A stretch of 64,000 nt of DNA from Anaeromicropila herbilytica (lineage in GTDB: Bacteria; Bacillota; Clostridia; Lachnospirales; Lachnospiraceae): NCBI RefSeq assembly GCF_016591975.1, contig NZ_AP024169.1, forward strand, positions 4,379,001-4,443,000. The letters are read 5' to 3'. Within the stretch, counting starts at the first letter, position 1. Each line of letters starts with the position of its first letter. Shown piece after piece: positions 52,975 to 64,000 of the stretch. Position numbers and translations under genes: made by a program. The notes beneath the pieces are model-generated. The model saw only the letters and a program-made list of their open reading frames with translations, had not been told where the DNA came from and searched no databases.

Positions 52975-53032
52975 AATTCCAAACAGGCTACCTCACTCCT
53001 TATTCTGGAACCTATTTGGAATTCTTGTTATT
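52975..53032 (-). terminator. terminator after methyltransferase gene
   Basis: Stem ATTCCAAATAGG against CCTGTTTGGAAT with a T-run on the minus strand. Confidence 0.8.
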
Positions 53033-53045
53033 AGGTAAGGGATTA

Positions 53046-53837
53046 TTATTCTTTTCTACCAACATATAAGAAATGCTGACTCGTACCATACAAGTTACAA
53101 TCTCTACTAAGAGCATATCCTAACTCTATCCACTTAATTCTCTCTTCTTCTGATAGTGTTAATATTTCTCTTTCCTTACATCCTAGGATATTCTCGACAC
53201 CTGCAAAAGCTAATTCTTGTAATCCTGATTCCTCCATTAGTTTTTTTGCTTCATCTACGCCAGTAAAATATGCTGTTGTAAATCCCATACCGTCCTTATT
53301 CTCTCCACATCTTAAATAACGTAGCATTTCCTCGACATCATTATCTTCCCCATCCAATTTTAAGTATGCAAAACAATCTTGTATTGGAGCGTAATTTGAA
53401 ATAAAGGAGGCAAATAAGATACCACCCTTTCTCAATTTATTTACTGCTTGATCGAGTGCTCTTTTTCTATCCTCTTCCTTTATTAAGTGATACAATGGGC
53501 CCATTAATAGAACTACATCATATTCTCCATCAATAGAATCAAGTTCTAAAGCATTCCCCTTGATACATTTCTTTAATTCCAATCCAAGTTCTTTTTCTTT
53601 TTGCTTTGCAACCTCAATATTTTTCTGTGATAAATCTAATAGCGTTACGCTATGACCTTGCTCTGTAAGATAAAAAGAGTATCGGCCAGGCCCACCTCCA
53701 ATATCCAATATCTCAAGTTTATCTCCATCAATATATTGGTTCATATACCGTTTTGTTATTTCGAATTCAATCTTATGGCGGTCTAGTCTATTCCATTCAT
53801 CATATTGATTATCATACCAATTCTCAATCTCGTTCAT
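53046..53837 (-). CDS. class I SAM-dependent methyltransferase
   Basis: The 263-residue protein has motif I ILDIGGGPGRYSFYL, motif II acidic end VTLLDLSQKNIEVA, and motif IV DVVLLMGPLYHL, a wording close to small-molecule methyltransferases of the UbiE/Methyltransf_11 type. The C-terminal part (FISNYAPIQDCFAYLKLDG) likely forms the substrate pocket. Substrate unknown. AAAAGGAG precedes the ATG. A single-gene unit, opposed by nothing nearby. Confidence 0.87.
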   Translation of the reverse strand: MNEIENWYDNQYDEWNRLDRHKIEFEITKRYMNQYIDGDKLEILDIGGGPGRYSFYLTEQGHSVTLLDLSQKNIEVAKQKEKELGLELKKCIKGNALELDSIDGEYDVVLLMGPLYHLIKEEDRKRALDQAVNKLRKGGILFASFISNYAPIQDCFAYLKLDGEDNDVEEMLRYLRCGENKDGMGFTTAYFTGVDEAKKLMEESGLQELAFAGVENILGCKEREILTLSEEERIKWIELGYALSRDCNLYGTSQHFLYVGRKE

Positions 53838-54022
53838 ACTCCTCGCTCCTTTTCAAAATTTTATGTATTTACTTTTACTTAATGCTCTTGAAAATATTTA
53901 GAGAATTTTACCACAAAATAATTTTATTTTCAATTACAACTTGAATTTAATCATTAATAATAGAGAACCAATCTCGAATATTACAATACCCACAGAGATA
54001 ACTATTTATGGTATAATCACCA

Positions 54023-54064
54023 CAAAAAAGGTGGCATTACACTCATGCAACACCACCTTTTTTC
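54023..54064 (-). terminator. terminator of the licT-PTS-GH1 operon
   Basis: Stem AAAAAAGGTGG/CCACCTTTTTT with a T-run on the minus strand, about 50 bases past the GH1 stop. Confidence 0.9.
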
Positions 54065-54115
54065 TAATAACTATCTAATTATTTATTTTATCAAATGTAA
54101 AACTGGAGGTATTAT

Positions 54116-55570
<1,455 letters not shown>

Positions 55571-55574
55571 TTAA

Positions 55575-55603
55575 TAAAAGAGCGTATTTCTACGCTCTTT
55601 TAT
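55575..55603 (-). terminator. hairpin between PTS and GH1 genes
   Basis: Stem AAAAGAGCGTA/TACGCTCTTTT with a 5-base loop and a T-run. It lies in the operon interior, so it may reduce readthrough into GH1 or protect mRNA ends. Confidence 0.7.
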
Positions 55604-55658
55604 TAACTTAATTTATATTTTGATAGATTTTTTACAAATCATATATCTCACGTATATC

Positions 55659-57719
<2,061 letters not shown>

Positions 57720-57736
57720 TAAGTATTTAGTTTCCA

Positions 57737-58573
57737 CTATTTCATATCTGTGGTAATTCTTTTGATGTGTATCGTTAGATACGACAATTCTTCTTCTGTT
57801 AATTCATAATTAATCTTGCTTTTCATATATTCTGCTATCTTAATGGAACACTGATAAGCTTGTGTATATTGTTTTTGAATCATCTTGCAAAATTCAATAT
57901 CTTCTGTTTGATAATAATTATTTCGAAATGCTCGTTCCACAAAGAACTTCAAGTGAGTAATAAATCTTTCATAATGAAGGGTATTCTCATCTACTTGTAC
58001 TTGGTAGTGATACTTGATAATATTTAGGATATCCTGAATCATCTTCGTCATTGCGAGTGAGTGTTCCATATCTGTATTTAATTCTGCATTTACAATATGG
58101 AGCGCAATAAATCCTACTTCATCTTCATTCATTTGAATGCCTAAGTTACGATCTATTATCGCAATCGCTTCTTTCGCTATCAAATATTCATGGTTATAAA
58201 ATCGTTTGATTTCCCATAATAAAGCATTTTTGAAGTTGATTTGTTTTTTGCACCGTTCCACCGCAAAATTAAGATGATCCGTTAGCGCGACATAAATACT
58301 ATCACTTAATTCCTTCGTTAAGGAGCATTTGGCATAAGCTATTATCTCATTTGCTGTTCTTATTATTTCAAGAGGGATTTTTTCTAATAAGGTTTGAAAC
58401 TGTTTTGTAGTATTTGAGTTAGACATTGAAAATATTTTCTCTATCTTGGTCTCATCTACCTCATCCTTTGGATTCTTTCGAAATCCAATTCCACACCCCA
58501 TAATGACGATTTCATTATTATGTTCATCAAATGTAGTGATAACATTGTTGTTGATAACCTTTGAAATCTTCAT
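57737..58573 (-). CDS. licT: transcription antiterminator, BglG/LicT family
   Basis: A 278-residue regulator with an RNA-binding CAT domain (MKISKVINNNVITTFDEHNNEIVIMGCGIGF, residues 1-55) and two PTS regulation domains: PRD1 about 65-170 with DHLNFAVERC (the conserved His) and HIVNAELN; PRD2 about 175-278 with THLKFFVERAF and YLTIHIKRI. Phosphorylation of these His residues by the PTS sets activity. It acts on leaders before its own gene and before the PTS gene, both of which are present. Start has AGGAGG. Confidence 0.95.
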   Translation of the reverse strand: MKISKVINNNVITTFDEHNNEIVIMGCGIGFRKNPKDEVDETKIEKIFSMSNSNTTKQFQTLLEKIPLEIIRTANEIIAYAKCSLTKELSDSIYVALTDHLNFAVERCKKQINFKNALLWEIKRFYNHEYLIAKEAIAIIDRNLGIQMNEDEVGFIALHIVNAELNTDMEHSLAMTKMIQDILNIIKYHYQVQVDENTLHYERFITHLKFFVERAFRNNYYQTEDIEFCKMIQKQYTQAYQCSIKIAEYMKSKINYELTEEELSYLTIHIKRITTDMK

Positions 58574-58644
58574 TTTTATCTCCTCCTAAAATATTTTCTC
58601 CAACGGTATCAATAATAAAGATTATTTACTTAAAATAAGTAATA

Positions 58645-58760
58645 AAAAAAACCAGACCTACTCTATTACCAACTTGTTCTTCATAGATATTATTATCTAT
58701 TCAACAGGATAATATTATTCGAGTATAATCTGGTCTTGCCTGCTTTACCAGTAACAATCC
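58645..58760 (-). promoter_or_regulatory. LicT-type antitermination leader before licT (RAT plus terminator)
   Basis: The RAT (58760-58732) begins GGATTGTTACTGGTAAAGCA and continues GGCAAGACC, close to the known LicT/SacT consensus. The terminator pairs AGACCAGA with TCTGGT-type sequence and ends in eight T (58652-58645). It should make licT expression self-controlled. Confidence 0.9.
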
Positions 58761-58769
58761 ATTTATATA

Positions 58770-58786
58770 TGTGACTTATAGTCACA
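58770..58786. promoter_or_regulatory. CRP-like palindrome in the licT leader
   Basis: TGTGAC, a 5-base centre (TTATA), and GTCACA. It lies just downstream of the licT promoter and before the RAT. The form recalls the TGTGA-TCACA sites of Crp-family proteins; spacing is one base longer than standard. Confidence 0.5.
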
Positions 58787-58804
58787 CATCACTTATTTGT
58801 ATTA

Positions 58805-58833
58805 ATCATACAATAATATTGTCGAATTGTCAA
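58805..58833 (-). promoter_or_regulatory. licT operon promoter
   Basis: TTGACA (58833-58828) and TATGAT (58810-58805) are exactly 17 bases apart on the minus strand. Confidence 0.85.
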
Positions 58834-59014
58834 CTATTTTGTGTAATTTTATTTTTTTTAATAGAATCCAATTTTTGTATTTAGCATTTTGCCTAGTTTC
58901 ATTCCATTTCATAAACTCTTTTTGCATTTTACTATATTCCTATAATACTGCTACTTCGGTAATAGATTTAATGTATTCCATTAATCCTTTAGTCATCCAC
59001 CACTCAATCCTATT

Positions 59015-60718
59015 TTAAATATTAATTCTTAATGTATTATATGCATTAAAAACATCCACCACCCCATAACCCCAATCTTTATTTGGGTATGTTAGATTTT
59101 GGGTTCTTACGGCTCCTCGAATAAGAAAATTCTTAATTTCAACAGTATTCATTTGTGAATACTTTCCCTTGATTATTCCCCATTCTAGAAACATTGCGGC
59201 AATTCCTGCAATATGAGCGGCAGATAAGCTAGTTCCTGTCTCAACCTTGAATTTATTATCAATTGTAGGTACTACCAAGTTAACTCCAGGCGCTGCATAA
59301 GTCGGAACAATTAGATTATTACGAGTATACCCCCTACCAGCATAGGTATATAAACTGTTATTACTATAATCATAAGCAGTGGCAACCATAGGTACCTCTA
59401 CGTTTCCAGGTGACGTAACCGTCGTATATTGATCAGGTTTTAAAAATCCTGTTCCTTCATTGATAAACTGATGTATCGGAAGCCATGCATGATATAACAA
59501 GGAAAGTTTATCATTCGAGTAGACAGTTATCCGCCATATTCCTTCTGTTGGCATCAGAAAACGAAGCATAAGTAATTGAACCCCTGATTGTGATTCTGAG
59601 ATAATGTAATCTAATGAAATATTTGTCTGATCAAATATAAATGTTATATTTCTAGTTTCATTCAATCTTGCTGGAATTCTAGGTATGAATTCACCATATG
59701 GACTTAAGATATCAATCGAAAAAGTGGATGGAGTTTCTCCCCATATTTCCATTGTAAATCCAGAATTATTTGCAGAAACTTTCAATTCAAATGTATCATT
59801 ATAAGCAGGTGCTGTAATAGTTCCTGAATAATGAAGATTTCTATTTCCTTCATTTCCTCCTGCTATTGTCACTGCCACCCCACTTAAGGATGCAATATCG
59901 GATAAATACCTGCTTAATGCTCCTTTATCATCATGCGCACCCTCCGATGTACCTATTCCAATGATAATTGATAACGGTCTGCCTGCTTTTTTAGCTGTCT
60001 CCACTAAGTATCTAATACCGTATATTAAATCATTTTTTTGAAAACATAATGTTTCATCTGGAATAACCCAAAATTTCTTAAGGTTCTTTTTAGCAGGTTT
60101 TAATTTCACTATAAGTAACTCTGCTTCTGGCACTACTCCCACAAAGTGATTTTCTTTACTTTCATTTCCTGCTGCTATACCTGCTAAGTATGTTCCATGC
60201 CCGACAGTATCTGTACTCGGCACTATGGTTAAAGGACTTTTGTCTTTTAAAGCCTCATTAATCTGATTCCTGCTATACTCTGTTCCATACAGAAATCCCT
60301 CCGGCATATTATTTTCACTATCAATTGATTGATCCCATATAGAGAAAATCTTGGTTGTACCATCTGCATTTCGAAATATATCCAAGGTATAATTAATACC
60401 TGTATCAACTACCCCGATTAATACGCCTTGCCCCTTAAGTGAAAGGTTTGGTATGTTTTGTACTTTAGAGATGCCAGATGCCTCTATACTTCCTTCATCT
60501 AAAGTACCATAACAATTAGGGATCGCGCTATAACCGTATAATTGCATTATATTTGGTGGTACCTGAGAAACCGGAGTATAAACACTCACTGTATTTTCAA
60601 TCATATCAACATAACAAACATCCAAGGTATCTCTGATTTTATTCAGATCATTACCTTTTTCTATCATTAAATCAGCAAAATCTTCACTCATAATACGTTT
60701 TTTACATTCATTATTCAT
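59015..60718 (-). CDS. subtilisin-family (S8) serine protease, Csp germination-protease type
   Basis: A 567-residue S8 protease without signal peptide. The triad is complete: Asp in GVVDTGINYT near 105, His in TVGHGTYLAGIAAG near 175, and Ser in GTSLSAAHIAG near 490. The short N-terminal part, PPNIMQLYGYSAIPNCYGT and the long jelly-roll-like insert (about 310-440) match clostridial Csp proteases, which cut pro-SleC during spore germination; similar paralogues with other roles exist. The ribosome site is weak. Single-gene unit; no sleC or other csp gene is near. Confidence 0.88.
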   Translation of the reverse strand: MNNECKKRIMSEDFADLMIEKGNDLNKIRDTLDVCYVDMIENTVSVYTPVSQVPPNIMQLYGYSAIPNCYGTLDEGSIEASGISKVQNIPNLSLKGQGVLIGVVDTGINYTLDIFRNADGTTKIFSIWDQSIDSENNMPEGFLYGTEYSRNQINEALKDKSPLTIVPSTDTVGHGTYLAGIAAGNESKENHFVGVVPEAELLIVKLKPAKKNLKKFWVIPDETLCFQKNDLIYGIRYLVETAKKAGRPLSIIIGIGTSEGAHDDKGALSRYLSDIASLSGVAVTIAGGNEGNRNLHYSGTITAPAYNDTFELKVSANNSGFTMEIWGETPSTFSIDILSPYGEFIPRIPARLNETRNITFIFDQTNISLDYIISESQSGVQLLMLRFLMPTEGIWRITVYSNDKLSLLYHAWLPIHQFINEGTGFLKPDQYTTVTSPGNVEVPMVATAYDYSNNSLYTYAGRGYTRNNLIVPTYAAPGVNLVVPTIDNKFKVETGTSLSAAHIAGIAAMFLEWGIIKGKYSQMNTVEIKNFLIRGAVRTQNLTYPNKDWGYGVVDVFNAYNTLRINI

Positions 60719-60844
60719 ATTACCTGATACTCATTTATTTCTATCTTTATATAGTATATGATTAGGTTTATTTTTATAATATAATTATATGATGTTAGCT
60801 AAAACTCTAAAAACTATATAGCTTCCCCGGGCTATCGACTCAAC

Positions 60845-60880
60845 AAAAAAGGAACCAAACCCGAAAGTCTGATTCCTTTT
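60845..60880 (-). terminator. terminator after tRNA-Leu
   Basis: Stem AAAAGGAATC/GGTTCCTTTT (one G-T pair) with a T-run on the minus strand. Confidence 0.85.
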
Positions 60881-60909
60881 ACTATGCGAGTGCTTTCCTC
60901 GCAATATAC

Positions 60910-60994
60910 TGCAGTCGAAGGGACTTGAACCCTCACGAGCGCAATGCTCACTAGATCCTTAGTCTAGCGCGTATGCCAATTCCGCCACAACTGC
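60910..60994 (-). tRNA. tRNA-Leu (AAG)
   Basis: An 85-base class II cloverleaf starting GCAGTTG and ending CGACTGC plus A. Anticodon arm CTAGA-CTAAGGA-TCTAG gives anticodon AAG. A long variable arm with stem GAGC/GCTC is present. CCA is not encoded. Confidence 0.95.
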
Positions 60995-61186
60995 ATATAT
61001 TATAAGATATTAATCACTAATTCATTAAAATACCTCATAACAACGTTATAATTATATCGAAGTTTTAACAGAAAATCAATATAATTTTAAAAGTTTTTTA
61101 TGATAGTAGTATTAATAGGAGTCGTTCTTACTCTTCTTTTTATGCTTACAGTACGTAGTTTAATGAATTCAAGTCACAAATATACT
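60995..61186. other. intergenic region upstream of tRNA-Leu
   Basis: Likely contains the tRNA promoter. Nothing else recognised. Confidence 0.35.
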
Positions 61187-61225
61187 GAAAACACCCTAAA
61201 TTAGGCTTACGAATTCAGGGTGTCT
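61187..61225 (-). terminator. terminator after second chemoreceptor gene
   Basis: Stem ACACCCT/AGGGTGT with a short T-run on the minus strand. Confidence 0.7.
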
Positions 61226-61272
61226 TAACTTATAATTAATATGTTATTACTAATAATCCATGTGTATTTATT

Positions 61273-63396
61273 CTAATTCTTTTTCCAGAAAGCTAATTTT
61301 TTAATATCCATTTTTTCTTTACTATTAACTACTTCTTCTTTCTTACCATCTTCTATCGAATGATTATTTAAATTAAACTGTAATACAATCTCCTTTAGAT
61401 TCTCAGCATAGACTTTACTATCCTTCGCTCTGTTGAATGTTTGATCAGTTAATCCAACAATATCTGTCGATTGCTTTGATATATTTGATACATCTTTGGT
61501 TGATTGCATAACTACCGTATTTATTTCTGAAATAGAAGTTACAATTAATTCTGTTGTCTTACTAAGTTTTTCAATTTCACTATGGATATTATCCATGGTA
61601 TTATGAAACACATCTGCATCACTGCTATATTGAGTACTAATTGCTATATAGCCCTCATAATCTGGAAGTACTGTTTTTTCCATTAAACTGATAATTTCAT
61701 TTAAAGATTTATCGATATGCTTTACTGCATCTGTCACTTCATTTACAACTGCTGCAATTTCAGTCACTGTATTTGTAGATTTCACCGATAAAGTTCCAAT
61801 CTCACTAGCAACTACGGCAAACCCTCTACCAAATTCTCCTGCTCTTGCTGCTTCTATTGAAGCATTTAATGATAATAACTTAATCTCATTGGCTATATCT
61901 AAAATAGACTCTGTTAAGACACTTATCTTAGAAACTGCGTGAGATTGTTCTAATGCCGTAGTTGTCTCATTTTTAACATTGTAGAATATAGATTGAATAC
62001 GTTCCACTGCTTTTTTTGTATTTATCTCCATTGTACTAGCACGATTTACAATCTCATTAGATATTGTCATACTGTCTACAGATCTAGTATTAATACCTTT
62101 CGTAGTATCTTGGATATTCATAATATTATCATAAATAATTTCAGTTGATGAAGCTGTTTCTTCCATAGATGCTAACACATCCTCAACTGTACTTGCAATA
62201 TCAGTGGAATGATTGTTTACATTATTACATATATCATTTAGAGAATCGGCATTTTCATTTGAATTATCTGCACAAGAATTAATATTTTCAATAATATCTC
62301 TTATGTTATTACGCATGTTTTGAATGACTCTACTCATTTCACCTGTTTCATCTTTACGTTTACATAAACTATCTGATTCTTTGTCTGTAGAGAAATCTAG
62401 TTCTGCAATTCTCTTAATTGTTTTTGTCATTGTTTTAATTGGTTTTGTAATGGTAGACGCGATAATATATCCAGCGATAGCCATGACACAAAGTTGGATT
62501 AGAAGTAAGATACATGAATGCGTAATCATTTTATTCATAGGTGCTAATAATTCATCTTCGTCTGCAACAATTACTAAGATCCAATGATTTAATTTGGATA
62601 CAGAAAAACTAATATATTGAGTTTTCTGACCGTTTGTATAAGCTAACGCCTTTGTTTTTGCTAGCTTACCTACATTTAAGTATTCAATTACTCTTTGTAT
62701 CAACTTATTCTTTGTATTTTGTCCAATTAATTTATCTTGTGGATGATAAATTATCTTTCCATTATTACTAACCAAATATGCATAACTAGAGTTGATATTT
62801 CTTAATTTTGTACTACTTAATACATTAGTTATATAATTAGCTGGAACAGTAACACTAATTACACCCATTGTTTCCTCTGCACTAGTTAAAAGAGGAATAC
62901 TGCAGATAATACTTGGCGTTTTTACGCCATCTACAATAATATCACTTTGAGCTTCCACTCCGTTATCAATAACACTTTTCACATAAGGTAACGTTAGCCC
63001 ATCAGTACCTACCTTACTATCATCACTACTTAATATAGCTTTTCCCTGACTATCATATATTGTTATAGAAGTAAATGATGTATTGTCCTTCAAATAAGTA
63101 TCAAGCGCATCTTGCGCTTTGTATGGAGATCCACCAAGGATCATATAAGTATATAACTCATTAGAATGTGATAAGCTAGTCATTGTTTCATTTACTGATT
63201 CAATCGATTTATTAATTAGTTGTGTACTTGTCTGTGATAAATCCATTAGATTATTCTCTGTTGATTCTATAATCGAACTTTTACTCCCCGGTAGTATAGA
63301 AAGATAACTTCCTCCAATTGCTAATACGATACATGCCAGCAGTAAAATTACTACCTTAAAACGTATCGACGTTATCATTACACTATTTTTCTTCAT
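61273..63396 (-). CDS. methyl-accepting chemotaxis protein with dCache sensor, paralogue
   Basis: The 707-residue chemoreceptor shares layout and wording with the one at 8347-10512: N-terminal helix (FKVVILLLACIVLAIGGSYLS), dCache domain with SSYAYLVSNNGKIIYHPQDKLIG, second helix (SCILLLIQLCVMAIAGYIIAS), HAMP (TKPIKTMTKTIKRIAELDF), and signalling tip [21 protein letters not shown]. In the tip the residue after GE is Phe, not Ser. The C-terminus has an extra basic tail (KEEVVNSKEKMDIKKLAFWKKN) lacking in the paralogue. No CheR-docking pentapeptide is visible. Ligand unknown. GGGGAGG precedes the start. Confidence 0.95.
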   Translation of the reverse strand: MKKNSVMITSIRFKVVILLLACIVLAIGGSYLSILPGSKSSIIESTENNLMDLSQTSTQLINKSIESVNETMTSLSHSNELYTYMILGGSPYKAQDALDTYLKDNTSFTSITIYDSQGKAILSSDDSKVGTDGLTLPYVKSVIDNGVEAQSDIIVDGVKTPSIICSIPLLTSAEETMGVISVTVPANYITNVLSSTKLRNINSSYAYLVSNNGKIIYHPQDKLIGQNTKNKLIQRVIEYLNVGKLAKTKALAYTNGQKTQYISFSVSKLNHWILVIVADEDELLAPMNKMITHSCILLLIQLCVMAIAGYIIASTITKPIKTMTKTIKRIAELDFSTDKESDSLCKRKDETGEMSRVIQNMRNNIRDIIENINSCADNSNENADSLNDICNNVNNHSTDIASTVEDVLASMEETASSTEIIYDNIMNIQDTTKGINTRSVDSMTISNEIVNRASTMEINTKKAVERIQSIFYNVKNETTTALEQSHAVSKISVLTESILDIANEIKLLSLNASIEAARAGEFGRGFAVVASEIGTLSVKSTNTVTEIAAVVNEVTDAVKHIDKSLNEIISLMEKTVLPDYEGYIAISTQYSSDADVFHNTMDNIHSEIEKLSKTTELIVTSISEINTVVMQSTKDVSNISKQSTDIVGLTDQTFNRAKDSKVYAENLKEIVLQFNLNNHSIEDGKKEEVVNSKEKMDIKKLAFWKKN

Positions 63397-63628
63397 ATGT
63401 AATCCTCCCCTGATAATAATTGCTACAAATGCATATACAACTATTATCTTTATATTATTATAAATTAAGCGCTAATATATTAAAAATTAGTCTTACTTTT
63501 CTATATTACCTAAAATAATGAATGTATAAAATCTAATATATTTTGAATTTTTTATAATTATTTTCTAATTTTCAATTAAATTAATGTTTTTTTACAAATA
63601 CATAAATGAAATTATATTATTTTGTAAA
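63397..63628. other. divergent gap upstream of second chemoreceptor
   Basis: Extremely AT-rich; promoters expected both ways. No gene seen. Confidence 0.4.
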
Positions 63629-63701
63629 AAAAGTGTGTTTTTATATTATTATCATGTTTTAATCATGTAAATTATCTATTTTATTATAAAAACACACTTT
63701 T
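63629..63701. repeat. 17-bp inverted repeat with 39-base spacer
   Basis: AAAAGTGTGTTTTTATA (63629-63645) and its exact inverse (63685-63701). The spacer contains two copies of ATCATGT. It could be a hairpin in the leader of the lipoprotein or a two-part regulator site. Confidence 0.55.
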
Positions 63702-63855
63702 AGCTAAAAAAAACACAATATTAATTGATAATATTTGGTAGATGGAATCGATTAAGAAAATATCCAAAGAAACTAAAAATAAAATCCATTTTAAAAAAAT
63801 AAAATGACAATTAGAATATTTATGGAGTTACTAAACAAAATGAGGAGGATATAAT

Positions 63856-64000
63856 ATGAAAAGAAAATGGCTATCATTATTTTTATGTTTATCAATAATT
63901 ATGGTTATGTTAGCTGGGTGTAGTTCTAAACAGAATAGCAGTAATGAAGGATTCGATGAATTAGAAACAGAAGATATCGAAGCAACTGTAGCACCTACTA
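63856..64000 (+). CDS. putative lipoprotein, N-terminal part (runs off window)
   Basis: 48 codons are visible: MKRKWLSLFLCLSIIMVMLAGCSSK, a lipoprotein signal with lipobox LAGC (Cys near 22), then a Ser/Asn linker and an acidic stretch (DELETEDIEATVAPT). GAGGAGG precedes the ATG. Product unknown because the mature part lies outside the window. Confidence 0.8.
   Translation, partial: MKRKWLSLFLCLSIIMVMLAGCSSKQNSSNEGFDELETEDIEATVAPT

Overview
The window is AT-rich, densely coded DNA from an anaerobic, spore-forming clostridium of the Lachnospiraceae type; gene content and protein style resemble Lachnoclostridium (Clostridium) phytofermentans, though this is inferred from reading and not from a database search. 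Supporting signs are a sporulation sigma-H gene, a Csp-type subtilase, a cellobiose phosphorylase, a LicT-controlled beta-glucoside PTS, T-box control of cysteine genes, and thioredoxin-linked peroxidases. Most genes lie on the minus strand. No complete IS element, prophage or CRISPR array is visible.

Layout. 1-6.6 kb: ispF, an Eis-like acetyltransferase, then a cysteine T-box leader driving cysE-cysS-mrnC-rlmB, with the start of sigH at the window edge. 6.5-6.7 kb: tRNA-Met and tRNA-Val. 6.8-11.2 kb: a nitronate-monooxygenase-like flavoprotein, a chemoreceptor, a gene fragment and a YaiI/YqxD protein. 11.4-16.7 kb: an oligopeptide ABC transporter (dppA-B-C and a fused DF ATPase) interrupted by a 286-bp palindromic insert. 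17-21 kb: a MoxR/DUF58/membrane-protein cluster and a BlaI repressor followed by a stub of blaR1. 21.3-24 kb: cellobiose phosphorylase with a paired-operator promoter. 24.6-30.2 kb: a four-gene MacB/FtsX-type ABC system with a large CARDB-like exported protein and a Thr/Gly/Asp-repeat membrane protein. 30.5-35.4 kb: an AI-2E family permease with a cytidylate-kinase-like protein, then a two-gene DUF11 module.

35.7-47.3 kb: thioredoxin and a Crp-family regulator, a metallophosphoesterase pair, a lipoprotein, exonuclease III, an orphan ABC ATPase, three small Asn/Ser/Thr/Lys-rich proteins, a purine permease and a cold-shock protein. 47.4-54 kb: an M14 carboxypeptidase with Ig-like domains, a gpx-trxA-trxB-gpx peroxide-defence operon, bioY under an apparent BirA operator, and a methyltransferase. 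54-58.8 kb: licT-PTS-GH1 with two antitermination leaders. 59-64 kb: a Csp-type protease, tRNA-Leu, a second chemoreceptor and the start of a lipoprotein gene.

The most unusual content is non-coding. Two ~300-bp long-palindrome elements (near 36.4 and 43.9 kb) are clearly homologous to each other. A different palindromic insert, flanked by 13-bp direct repeats, splits the dpp operon. A third repeat family sits just upstream of several minus-strand genes. Two gene remnants (blaR1 stub, nucleotidyltransferase-like tail) and several operator-like palindromes are also visible. The pathways fit a plant-fibre degrader: cellobiose is taken in and cleaved by phosphorolysis or via PTS and 6-phospho-beta-glucosidase, peptides are imported, and chemoreceptors guide movement.
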